64,000 nt of DNA, from positions 62,001 through 126,000 of IMG/VR virus record IMGVR_UViG_3300032893_000004. One strand, written 5' to 3'. Numbering within the stretch: position 1 is the stretch's first letter; every line of letters begins with the position of its first letter. The notes beneath the pieces are model-generated. The model was not told the DNA's origin. It searched no databases and saw only the letters and a program-made list of their open reading frames with translations. This document shows positions 40,072 through 49,700 of the stretch, piece by piece. The stretch is from a virus. The translations under genes were made by a program, and so were the position numbers.

Positions 40072-40361
40072 TCCTCAACGACGCTTTCGATACTGCCTAC
40101 GAGATCATCGAAGAGATGATGCTTCACGGCATCACGTCCTACAGGTTGCAAGTTACCCGCGAGAACGAGAACCTCATCCGGCAGATTATCAAGGCGACTC
40201 GCGTGTTCCGGTCTTTCCGATATTCTTACATTGGGGTGATCGGCGGGAAGCGGTGGTTCGTGCTCCGAGATCACTCGGTGGACATCACTGGTCCAGCGCC
40301 GGCAGGCGAGCTGATCTTCGTCGATTTCAAAGCCAAGAAGCGGATGGCGAAGGCGGTCTAG
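40068..40361 (+). CDS. Hypothetical protein, 97 aa
   Basis: 97 residues from a GTG at 40068, overlapping the upstream TGA, with GGAGG placed inside that gene's end. The chain is alpha/beta: two helices (AFDTAYEIIEEMMLHG, NLIRQIIKATRVFRSF), then strands (YSYIGVIGGKRWFVLRDHSVDI, GELIFVDFKAKKR). The basic C-terminus might bind nucleic acid. No family recognised. It ends 100 nt before the convergent capsid gene, with a terminator between. Confidence 0.7.
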   Translation: MILNDAFDTAYEIIEEMMLHGITSYRLQVTRENENLIRQIIKATRVFRSFRYSYIGVIGGKRWFVLRDHSVDITGPAPAGELIFVDFKAKKRMAKAV

Positions 40362-40408
40362 AACTTATTCGCACATTTACGTTCTTCCATGACTATATTT
40401 TGACATAG

Positions 40409-40431
40409 AAAAAGCGGTCTTGCAACCGCTT
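40409..40431. terminator. Bidirectional rho-independent terminator between capsid gene and plus-strand island
   Basis: AAGCGGT-CTTGCA-ACCGCTT is a perfect 7-bp stem (10 bp with one mismatch including flanks). On the minus strand it ends in TTTTTC, so it terminates capsid transcription well; on the plus strand the tail is TTC-rich and weaker. A smaller hairpin (TCCGT-loop-ACGGA at 40440-40456, then TTTT on the minus strand) precedes it. The 99-nt gap holds no gene. Confidence 0.7.
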
Positions 40432-40460
40432 CTTCAAAATCCGTTAACTATACGGAATTA

Positions 40461-41852
40461 TTAGAATAAATTGTCCACTATGACATTTTTTCTTGGCTGA
40501 TAACCGGCAAGCGTCAGGAAGCGGAAGTGAGCTTCCGGGACGGACAAGTCCGCGATTGCGAGCTTCATGCGGCTGTACGGTGCCAGCTCGTGAAAGCCCC
40601 AAGTGTCCTTCTGGACAAGGTAACCGGTCACGAAGCCCGGCGATTTGTTGCCGAGGTCAGTGAAGGTCACGTTTGCGGATCCGTTTGCTGCGATACGACC
40701 GATGTAGTATGCAGTGGAGGCCGACGTCCCGCGATACACGTTGTAGAGCGAAGCTCCAGCAACGCCTGCGATAACTAGAGCAACTTGTTGGCCAGCTGCG
40801 ACCGTAACGGGTGCCGAGAACATCTCGACGCCTTCACCGCGTTCATTCTCAGCCGTCACGCCGTACACATAAGTGCCAGCGGGGATGAGCGCGCCAGAAC
40901 CGGACGGCGTACCGACCGCAGTTGCGGGCGGGAGCGGCGAGCCGATCATTGCGCGAAGAGGCGAAGTTTTGCCGGACAAGAAGCGCGAGTCTTCGAGACC
41001 GACCGTTCCGTTGGAAACCCACTGTCTGCGGAGATCCGCGCCGGAAGCGTCTTGTGCGGAGCCAGCGAGCACGATCCGTTGGATCGAGTTCACGCCCGTA
41101 CCGAGAGCGACCGAGGTGTTGTAACCGGACAAGATGACCGGGTCAACGAACATGGTTTCTGCTTTACCCATGTTCATGCGGCTGCGGAGAGCCGAACTTT
41201 CGATGATAGGCTGGTCGAGCGAACCGTTCTGCGAGAGAACGACCGACTTGTTCGATCCGTAAGATGCGAACATCAGATCCTGCGTCGAAACGAGGATGTC
41301 CGACATGCGAACTTGCGAATCGAGGCCGAGCATGCTCGGGAGTTCCGGCATCAGAGCCGGGTTACCGTCGAAGACGCCGTTGTTTGAGAAATCGGCCTTT
41401 CCTTTGAAAGAGTCGAATTCGATGTCCGCCGACAATTTGATTGCGGCGTTGTCCGCCTCACGGTCTTCGGCTTTCTTGCCGTCGATGGTCTCAACCATGT
41501 TAGCGGCGATTGTCACACGCTCAACACAGGAGTAGAAACACATCGGAACCGTAGCCCGGATATAGTCGCCGACGTTCAAGTCGCCGACCGCGCCTTCGCG
41601 CTGCGCCGTACCACCGAACCGTCCGTAAGACAGCTGACGGTTAAACTGCACAAGCAATGACTTGGCTTTCTTCACCGAGAAGAGCTTCTGGAGCTTGATG
41701 TGACTGTCGTCAAACGTCACGTTGTGCATCACAGGCTCAAGGTTTTCGATCTGGAGAGCAGATCCTTGGACCAACTGCGACGGTGCTACGTTGTAGTTAC
41801 CGGCCTCCAAGGTTTTCACGAGACTCTCAAGAGTCTTGACTAGATCGTCCAT
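40461..41852 (-). CDS. Major capsid protein
   Basis: 463 residues, SD GGGAGG. It has the HK97/T4-like layout: an N-terminal helical delta-like segment (residues 1-40), then LQKLFSVKKAKSLLVQFNRQLSYGRFGG, the spine and E-loop region with YIRATVPMCFYSCVERVTIAANM, and the A-domain at the end (FRFLTLAGYQPRKNV). Residues about 305-405 are a beta domain (AGTYVYGVTAENERGEG..., ASLYNVYRGTSASTAYYIGRI) resembling an Ig/FN3-type insertion exposed on the capsid. The N-terminal segment ESLVKTLEAGNYNVAPSQL is shared with the protease-kinase fusion. Probable processing in this region by the prohead protease. Confidence 0.9.
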   Translation of the reverse strand: MDDLVKTLESLVKTLEAGNYNVAPSQLVQGSALQIENLEPVMHNVTFDDSHIKLQKLFSVKKAKSLLVQFNRQLSYGRFGGTAQREGAVGDLNVGDYIRATVPMCFYSCVERVTIAANMVETIDGKKAEDREADNAAIKLSADIEFDSFKGKADFSNNGVFDGNPALMPELPSMLGLDSQVRMSDILVSTQDLMFASYGSNKSVVLSQNGSLDQPIIESSALRSRMNMGKAETMFVDPVILSGYNTSVALGTGVNSIQRIVLAGSAQDASGADLRRQWVSNGTVGLEDSRFLSGKTSPLRAMIGSPLPPATAVGTPSGSGALIPAGTYVYGVTAENERGEGVEMFSAPVTVAAGQQVALVIAGVAGASLYNVYRGTSASTAYYIGRIAANGSANVTFTDLGNKSPGFVTGYLVQKDTWGFHELAPYSRMKLAIADLSVPEAHFRFLTLAGYQPRKNVIVDNLF

Positions 41853-41854
41853 TA

Positions 41855-42694
41855 TTATTTCCCTCCCTTAGAGTGGATAATTTTTTCGACTTCTTCTGCC
41901 CCTTCACCGGAGATGTAGAGGCGGTTTACCATTTCACGTTCGCTCTTGGTCAGAGCGGCAGGCGAAAGCTTGCGAGCTTCTGCCTTAACTTGATCGATCG
42001 TCATCGGACGGCCGTTACCAGCTGCCGGATTGTCATTCTCGGTCTTGTTCATGACCTGAATTTCTGTGATCGACTTGCGAGCAGGCTTAGCGAGAGCTTC
42101 GAAGGCCTTCACGACCATCTGATTGGCTTCCTCAGCTTGCTGAACACGTTTTTCAAGAGCGGCGATCATCGCCTCCGACTTGCCCATATCTTGCGGCGGT
42201 GCTTGCGGCGCCGGAGCAGGAGGAGCGGCAGACTCGGGGGCGGCCGGTGCAGCCTGACCTTGGTCTTGGCTGTAGGCAGCTTGGAGCTGTTGGCGGATGA
42301 TCGAATAGTGTCGCTCAAGTTCGTCCGGCGGCATGGATCCGTAGATCTGGGCCAGCTCTTCATCGGACAACGGCTGGTCTTCGCCAGGTTGCCCTTCGGC
42401 CGCAAGTTGTTGCTCGTCGCCCGCCGGAGGCTGTTGGCCATCCATAGGGGGTTGGTCACCTGCAGGCGGTTGATCGCCAGCCGGAGGAGCATCATCTGCG
42501 GGAGGAGCGTCGTCGGTAGGCGGCGCGTCAGAAGAAGCCGGTGCAGCGGATTTGTCCGGAGGAGCGTTTTTGTCGTCCTTCGGATCTGAATCTGCCGGAT
42601 CTGCCTTAGCTAACAGCTCAGCCTTCGCCAGCGTTTCGTCAACGCTATCTAGGATGCTCTGTACGTCTTGGTCAGTCCATTTTGGCTTAGTCAT
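41855..42694 (-). CDS. Probable prohead scaffold/core protein
   Basis: 279 residues, SD AAGGG. Acidic and Pro/Ala/Gln-rich, with DDAPPADDAPPAGDQPPAG-type repeats over residues 45-90, and helical segments either side (DVQSILDSVDETLAKAELLAK; EELAQIYGSMPPDELERHYSIIRQQL; ALEKRVQQAEEANQMVVKAFEALAK). It is directly upstream of the capsid gene, where scaffolds are usual, and such elongated acidic helical proteins fit that job. The short basic end (IIHSKGGK) might contact the capsid protein. Assignment is by position and composition. Confidence 0.6.
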   Translation of the reverse strand: MTKPKWTDQDVQSILDSVDETLAKAELLAKADPADSDPKDDKNAPPDKSAAPASSDAPPTDDAPPADDAPPAGDQPPAGDQPPMDGQQPPAGDEQQLAAEGQPGEDQPLSDEELAQIYGSMPPDELERHYSIIRQQLQAAYSQDQGQAAPAAPESAAPPAPAPQAPPQDMGKSEAMIAALEKRVQQAEEANQMVVKAFEALAKPARKSITEIQVMNKTENDNPAAGNGRPMTIDQVKAEARKLSPAALTKSEREMVNRLYISGEGAEEVEKIIHSKGGK

Positions 42695-42725
42695 TTTCCA
42701 ATTCCCTTTCTTAGTTAGAGTCCTA

Positions 42726-43217
42726 TTATGAACTCTGGATAAGAGGATTGATCTCGTCAGACGGGATCGTGATCAGGGGCGTTGCAGCTGCGAAAGTCGT
42801 GTCGAACGCGGTGATCGATGCAGCCAAGATCGTAGCCTGCGTGGCTTGGCTGATGAACATCTTGAGTCCCATCTTGCCGAGAGCTTGATGAATGCGAGCT
42901 TGCAAAGCGCGCGAATCCGTAGTCGTCTGATCGCTGTCTTGCAGCAATTCGATGACATGCGGGCTATAAGCAGTTTGAGCGAGACCAAGGCCGTTTACGC
43001 GATATGCCGGACCGGGAACACCACCGATTAAAGGATCGGTTGCCGACTGAGCAGGATCCTGCAGAACTTTCGTCTGAACTGCGGCTGTGTTGTAAGACAC
43101 GTTGATCGCCGGATAGCCGTTGGCATCGAGTGCCTGCGTGATCGTAGCAGTAGGCATCAGCAACTGTAGTCGCTGCGTCAGTTCTCTGACTTTTGCCTGG
43201 GCGGTGAAAGCTGACAT
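42726..43217 (-). CDS. Small head-region structural protein, 163 aa
   Basis: 163 residues, strong SD (TAGGAGG). The chain has a helical start (AQAKVRELTQRLQLLMP), a beta centre (ANGYPAINVSYNTAAVQTKVLQDP) and an Ala/Thr-rich C-terminal part (FISQATQATILAASITAFDTTFAAATPLITI). No Cys. It lies between the giant virion protein and the scaffold, so a minor capsid or core part is likely. A weaker junction block lies 46 nt upstream. No family recognised. Confidence 0.7.
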   Translation of the reverse strand: MSAFTAQAKVRELTQRLQLLMPTATITQALDANGYPAINVSYNTAAVQTKVLQDPAQSATDPLIGGVPGPAYRVNGLGLAQTAYSPHVIELLQDSDQTTTDSRALQARIHQALGKMGLKMFISQATQATILAASITAFDTTFAAATPLITIPSDEINPLIQSS

Positions 43218-43263
43218 ATTTTATCCTCCTATTAAGGATTGAACGTTCGTTCTACAGACCATA

Positions 43264-43272
43264 CGATTAGGT
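43264..43272 (-). promoter_or_regulatory. Weaker ACCTAATCG junction block
   Basis: On the minus strand ACCTAATCG, matching the ACCTAATC core but without the TT. It lies 46 nt before the ATG at 43217, in a 108-nt gap that also holds a 12-nt direct repeat. Candidate late promoter element, less certain than the others. Confidence 0.4.
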
Positions 43273-43287
43273 ACGAATAGTCGACCA

Positions 43288-43316
43288 AAATGGTTAACTT
43301 ACTGAAATGGTTAACT
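43288..43316. repeat. 12-nt direct repeat, period 17, upstream of head genes
   Basis: AAATGGTTAACT at 43288-43299 and again at 43305-43316 (AGTTAACCATTT on the minus strand). The 17-nt spacing (about one and a half helical turns) lies just upstream of the weak junction block at 43264-43272. May be an operator or activator site. Confidence 0.5.
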
Positions 43317-43325
43317 AAAAAAATT

Positions 43326-43766
43326 TTAGACGTGGTATTTTACGTACTTGACGCAGACGCCGGAAGGCGGCTCAGATAGTCCGCAGATGACGTACGACGG
43401 CGCGCCGTCGTTCTTTTCGAGGGATGCCTCGATGGTTTTGAGGCCTTTCTTCTTAGCCCACTGCATCGCAGCCTTCTTGATCTTCGGATCGATCTCTTCG
43501 CCAAAATCCATCCGGATGGCGCCGTTTTGGAAGGCGGAAACCATACACTCGTTCTTCTTCAGTTCCTTGATGGCCTTCATGTGTTCGAAGGCAGCATTGA
43601 TCGTTTTGTTGACCATATTGTTCTGCTTTGGAGCCGGAAGGTGACGATACTGCTTCAGCCACTTGTAAAAACGATATCTTAGCTTCGGCGGAAGAGCTTT
43701 TTCCAACGGAGACATAGCCAATTCTTGCGTGATCTCAGCCGAGAGGGAGTCGATGTCTATATTCAT
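43326..43766 (-). CDS. Hypothetical head-region protein, 146 aa
   Basis: The frame extends upstream into the giant gene, but the ATG at 43766 is preferred because the conserved block ends 7 nt before it and MNIDIDSLSAEITQEL is a typical start. The product is basic, with helices (LRYRFYKWLKQYRHLPA, INAAFEHMKAIKELKK) and a small C-terminal alpha/beta part (MQWAKKKGLKTIEASLEKNDGAPSYVICGL). Three Cys. No SD, consistent with leaderless mRNA. No family recognised. Confidence 0.65.
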   Translation of the reverse strand: MNIDIDSLSAEITQELAMSPLEKALPPKLRYRFYKWLKQYRHLPAPKQNNMVNKTINAAFEHMKAIKELKKNECMVSAFQNGAIRMDFGEEIDPKIKKAAMQWAKKKGLKTIEASLEKNDGAPSYVICGLSEPPSGVCVKYVKYHV

Positions 43767-43773
43767 AGTGCCG

Positions 43774-43784
43774 AAGATTAGGCT
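43774..43784 (-). promoter_or_regulatory. AGCCTAATCTT block, leaderless spacing
   Basis: Perfect consensus on the minus strand. The TAA in the block is the stop codon of the 2191-aa gene, and TAATCT is followed by 8 nt and the ATG at 43766. That ATG has no SD. Confidence 0.6.
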
Positions 43785-46700
43785 CTGCGCTTCTTCGGCG
43801 CCTTCGGCTGCAGTTCCAGTACCCAGCACTTCGTGGAAAGCTTGTTCTTCTTGAGATTGTTCAGCATCTCTTTGTTATGCTTGGGATAATCTGTATAATC
43901 GCACTGCTGGAATCCAAATTTTCTAGGATTCTCGTCGTAGATCTTCCTGAACCCAACCGTAAAAGGCTTGGTATTCGGATTGTCCCAGTACTCGCGGTCA
44001 TATTTCCCACCGTTCGACATGTATCCGCGCAGTTCGGCGCCGTGCATGTAGAGGTGGGTGATGCCTTGAGCACGTGCGTTTTCGATAACCGCAGACATGG
44101 ATGCTTCCGTCCAGTCCGACAGGTGAGTGTCGATCTTCTTGGCGTATTGCTTCATGTCCTCGGCGGTGATGTTCTGCCCATTGATCTTAGTCCCGGCCGG
44201 GAATTGGCTCATAAGAGCCTTCAGGTTTCGCCGGAACTTCTGGGCGAAATCCGATTGATATTCCTCGATCGCCCACGCGTTCTTGCCTTTGACAGATTGA
44301 TCGGTGTCAACCCGCGACCAGGAAACCATATGGGGCGTAGTGGGATGCATACCGATGGACCCGTTCGAGATGCCGTTTGTCTTCTGAAGTAGATGCTGGT
44401 ATAGAGACCAAAGTTTCGGATCCTGGGACAGCTCCTTCTCGGAAGCCTCTGAATTGTTGACCTGGACAACCAAGTTAGCTCTGCCAGGTGGATTGTGTCG
44501 CTGCAGCTTAGAAGACCATTCCGAATATGTCAGGTGATACTTCTTGGAATTATCGTCTAGAGCGCGCATAGCTTGCGCGAATTGTTCCGGCATCACCGGC
44601 TTATTCTGAGCTGAAGTGAACACGGCCTTCACTGATGGCGGGAGAGACTTCTCTTCGGCCGGAAACTTCCTCTTGAATTCGGCCCACGCCATACCTTCAG
44701 CAGGTATGAGAGCCATGGTCGCTTTCATGCGCTCGTAGTCCTTGTGCTGGAGGCTGATATCGCGTAGAACCTTCGACTCGTCCACACTTCCGCTGGCGCC
44801 GGCCTTCTGAGATTCCGGCAGCGCCACAGGGATGGCTCGAAACAGCTTGCCGCCGTACGTCGGATTGGTCAAAGCCGGGTTGAACTTTCCGCCTGGGGCA
44901 AAGAACTTCGGAAACTGCTCGTTGGAAAGAGCAAACAACTCGCCGAGATCTTGTTCCGACACGTTCGGATGTTGCATGAGTTGAGTAGCCATTTCCGACG
45001 CCGTCCTCTTATCGATGTCCTTGTAATTTTGAGCATCGTTCCGGAGAATCGCGTCGGTGTACATCTTGACAGCTTTTGGCGGAGTAGACTTGTTCGAAAG
45101 TATATCGATCGAAGCCTGAGCCATCGCTTCTTTGTTGCGATCGAACATATCGTAGACTTGAGCTGCAAGATCTTCGTCGATGTGAGGAGATGACGTCACA
45201 GGCTTAAGCTTCATAGCCAAATTATGACCTTCCGAGGGGTGGATGTCGGTGTGCCCGGAGAACATGTAATCGTGATTTTCCTTGGCATACGCTCGTAAGC
45301 TCTCGACGCCGCCGACGCCGTTTTCGACGGCCGTCTGGAACAAAGAGTTCCTAAGATCGTGGGCACCGGATTGCGCCAGAAGATCGGTTAGGTCCTTGTG
45401 AGACATGTCTGGACCCATATACTTGAGACCTTCTTCCATCGCGTACGTATAGTCGTTGTGGAATATCTCGTTGTTGTTCTTGAGCTTGACGTACATGTGC
45501 AGAAGATTCTTACCGTGGTGAGCGATATCCTCCTTGGACATCTTCGCAAACCAATCTTTAGACGATTTAACGAACGCGGTCTTCGCTCGGTTCTCATCTT
45601 TATTCGTCGATTTCTCGCCGAACTGCTGGTAGTTCGAACCGTTGAGCGCTTCCGTCGGAATATTCGTCCGATCACGTAGAGCAAAGATCGCATGCGGAGC
45701 GGACTTAAACATCTCGCGCCAATCCTGCTCTTCGAAATTTTCTGCGGCTCCTACGATACCTTTGATGGCTTCATGGGTCTTTTCGGGAGCCAATTCTTTT
45801 CCGGAAGCCTCCTCGATGGAGTGGTACTCTTTCACCATGTCCATGACCTTGAGAGCATCCTCGCGGTCCAGTTGTATGCCAGTCTTGGCGATCTTAGTCA
45901 GAATCGACAGCATCGTGGCATGGTCGCGGGACGCTTCTAACTTACCAGTATTGTTCAGGTCCGGTGCTTGGAGTCGCATATGAGACGCAACCGTTTTTAT
46001 GTGACCGTGGATCTGTCCGATCATTTCGGAAATTTTGCCTAGCTTGTCTTTCAGATTCGGCGTTTCTTCCTTGACGCTGGCATTGTGTATGGCTGTGGCG
46101 TACTGATCTAGATTGCTCAGGATCTTGTTACGGTGTTCCGCGCCCATAAATGGGGCATTCGGCGCAGCCAGATTCGGATCTTTGACCAACGCGTCCATAT
46201 CACGCATCTTAGCGTGAACCGCGTAGATCAAGTTCCCGTCCATAGCCTGTCCTATCTGACGGATCAGCGGATTGAATTTTTCGTCCGGCATCGAACGAGC
46301 GAGCTTGACGGAATCGTCCGGCTGCACGTACTGGTTATGCTCCATCTTGCTGAACATTCTAGACTGATCGATCGAGTACGGGTTCTCTGCGTTCACAGCC
46401 AGAGACCGATTCACCAGAATCGAAGAGTTCGCGCCGGTCAAGCGATCTGCGTTCTCTGCGAGAGCTTGAAGCTTCCACTCCGACGCAGATGCTTCGACGA
46501 ATCTAGGATCATTGAGCAAGTTATCCGGTATTCGGTCTTCAGATAGTTCCGCGCCGGCGGCTAATTGATTGGGATCGTTTGGCAACTGTTCCCAAAGACT
46601 GACCGCCTGATCGACGTTGCCGGCTTCGGCAGACTGCATAGCCATGTTCCTGAGTTGAGCATGCGCGAACGGAGCGATCTTAGGATCCAGAGTCTGCTTC

Positions 46701-49700
46701 TTGATGTAGTTCAAGACGAATTCGTTCTTTTGCTGTTCTTCCGGTCCAGATTCTGAAGGCGTAAACGTCGATGCGAGATTGTTCATGAACTTTTCTCGCA
46801 CCAATCCGCGAGGATCGTTTATCCCTTCCTGGGAGATCTTGTTTTCGAACGTCTTCGCAATTTCCAGCACCGCAGCCGGTTCGGTATTGGAATTCAGCTG
46901 GGACGACACGCCGGCTATCTGACGAGCGTTGAGAGTATTCGGCTGAGCCGCAGCTCTGGCCAAAGCACTGATGCCTTCGCTCGACAAGATCCCGTGATCA
47001 GAAAGCTGGATCATAGTATCGTAGTCTTTTTGATCAATGGCGTTGCGTTCGATCTGCTTGCCCATGTTAGCCGGCGCCATATTGCGCGATTTTAGAGCTA
47101 CGTACGCCGACAACATCGTTCCGTTCTTATCTTCCGGGATGGCGTAGGATGCGGATGCCAAATGTTCAAGGACACTTTTTGCGATGCGCTTTCTGTCGTC
47201 CTGCGTCAGATCATCGCCTTGCGCTGGAGCCGAGAGCGCTTGCGCCAACATAGTCGACAACTCGCCCGGACTCTTCGTACGATACAAGTCGATCAGGTTG
47301 TTCAATCGAGAATTATAGATACCCAGCGTTTCGTCTCTCATCGATGAGCGACGTCCGTGCTCGTGCGCCTCCGGGTTCAGCATAGACGAGTTGATCTTTG
47401 CGGCCAGATGCTCCAGATCTTCCGGTGTGTGATTTCCGCCGGAGACCCACGAATCGAGAGTTCTTTGACGCAGCTTAGGATTGCCTATCGCCAAGATGTC
47501 TCTGACGGAGTTAGCTTGAGTCATCTGCTGCAGTTTTTCTGGCGAGAGCAGATTATCGGCCAGAGCTTGGTGCTTTACAAGTTCGCCGTCTTTACCTGGC
47601 ATATCAGCTAGAAAATCTAGGTTTGCACCAGCCGCCTTCAAAGATGATAGGAACCGATCGTCGTGATACCCCTGCTTCTGACGAGTCATCAACGAATACC
47701 ACTTCTCAGCGATCGGATTGTCTGTCTCTGAATCGCTGAAAGACGGCATCGACGCGACCCGTCCGTGTAAATAATTGACGAGGTCTTCCGCCTTCTGGCG
47801 GCCGATGGCCTTTTTGTCCTCCGACTCGTAGCTGGAGACATGCACCCCACGACTCAGTTGATTCATCTTCCGCGCGAGCAGATTGTAGGCAAGCGGTGCC
47901 TTGCCTGAAGCGGCCGCGTGATCGATCAGCGCATCGTCTCCTGGCTTGGTGTACATCTCATCGGGGATATTATTTAGCAACCCTTCGTCGGACATGTGCC
48001 CAGGTTGGCCTTCCGGTACTGAAATAAGCTGATCCAATACAGATCTGTCATTCGGCGATTCAGGATCCAAGTGGCTTACAGCCTTCGCCTGATAATTCTG
48101 GAAACTGCCGCCGATCCTATCGTTATCTCCCGGATCGTTGTACATGCCAAGCACGGCGTTGTGGAATATGTCCGGTCTGTGGTTCTTAACATGTTCGACT
48201 TCATCTTTGATTAGTCGCTGCTTGTTATCAGTCGACAACATGTTGAAAGCGCGGTCCCACGACGCCTGAGGAGCGTTAGCGCGAACAACTGATATGGCCG
48301 CCTTCTGCGAACCGCTGTTCAAGATCGGTTCGTATTTTTTGTTCTGCTCATCCTCCGGAAGGGAATCGTAGCGCTTAAAATAATCTCCCGCTCCGATCTT
48401 ATCCATAAGTTCGCCGTTCCGGGCAATCTCATGGAACAGATATTCCGGCATATTGTTAGATTCAAACAGCTTTCGTGCCATGTGAGCGGAATCATCGAAC
48501 AGCTCTGGGCGACCGCCATGGTCGTATACTTGCGTGTTGTTTGCGATATATTCCTGACGTTTTCGGAACATGTCGGCCAAGAAATCTGGATCGGCATCGT
48601 TCAGATTTATGTTGGACTGAACCTCGGAAAGATATCCTGGATTTTTGAGAATAGCAGCTTGGGCGTTTTTGTCGCCGTTCACCGCCAGATGCGAGATGGC
48701 CGTTACGATCCTGGAGTTGTTGTCCCGCTGGTTCCTGCCCATCACGTCGTTAGAATGCGATACGACCATCTGGTTCTTCGGAACTTTGTCGTCGAAGATG
48801 TTAGCGAGATCTTTAGAATTAGCCTCGCGGATGGCAGACGGTACGCGCTGATCGAGCGCCAAGTTGAACTTACTGCTTATGACGTTCTCCGGACGCTCCT
48901 TGGTCTTCTTGGAGATCTCATCTATGTTATCGCCCTGATACTTCTCGTGAGCCTTCGCGAAGATGGCTTCCTGATCCATCTTGGGCAACTTATCGAACTG
49001 CTGCTGAAACTTCGGATCATGGTACACGTTCGAGAGACTGGTCGCACCGGACTTTAGTCCTTCCTTCACCTGCTGTTCAGCCACCAACGGATGCAGCCGT
49101 GCGGCGTCTTGAACAGTCTTTGCCCGACGTTTCAAACCTTCGTCAACCACATCCATGTCTGCGTTCGGATGATTCAGAGCCTTGACGGCGACTTCCTGGT
49201 TCTTGTGGTTTACGATCTCTTTCAGCACGTCGGGCGGTACGGACTGGGCTTGAAGAATATCGCGTGCAGAATCTAGGTCCTTCGAGCCTTTTTGCCAGTA
49301 ATCGCGGACGTCCGCTTCGTCTGCCATAGGATGCTTGATCGCTTTGTTGAAACCTTTTTGGATCAGAGCCTTAACCTGCGGCTTCGTCAGCGATGGGTTC
49401 TGAAGAAGACTGTCGACCTTGTTACGGGTCTCCCAGTCGCCTGAATCTTTGAACCGCTTTATCATACCGTTGATGGACTCTTGCGGCAGACGCGGATTCT
49501 CGATGGCACTATCGCGGGAATTCTTGCCTACCGCGTACTTTGCCAGCAGCGCCGGGTCGACGTTCTTGTGGCTTAGCAGGGCATCTAAACGCTGGTTGGC
49601 GTAATAGTCATGTCTATCGCCGGACTTGTTAGCTTCGTACCACTGGTGAATCTTGTTTAACTGATCCTTCGATAGATCTTCGCGTCCTTCCACCAGATCG

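Noticed and set aside
40785-41387. Plus-strand frame of 200 codons within the major capsid gene
   Set aside because: Antisense of a clear capsid protein; Arg/Glu-rich shadow composition.
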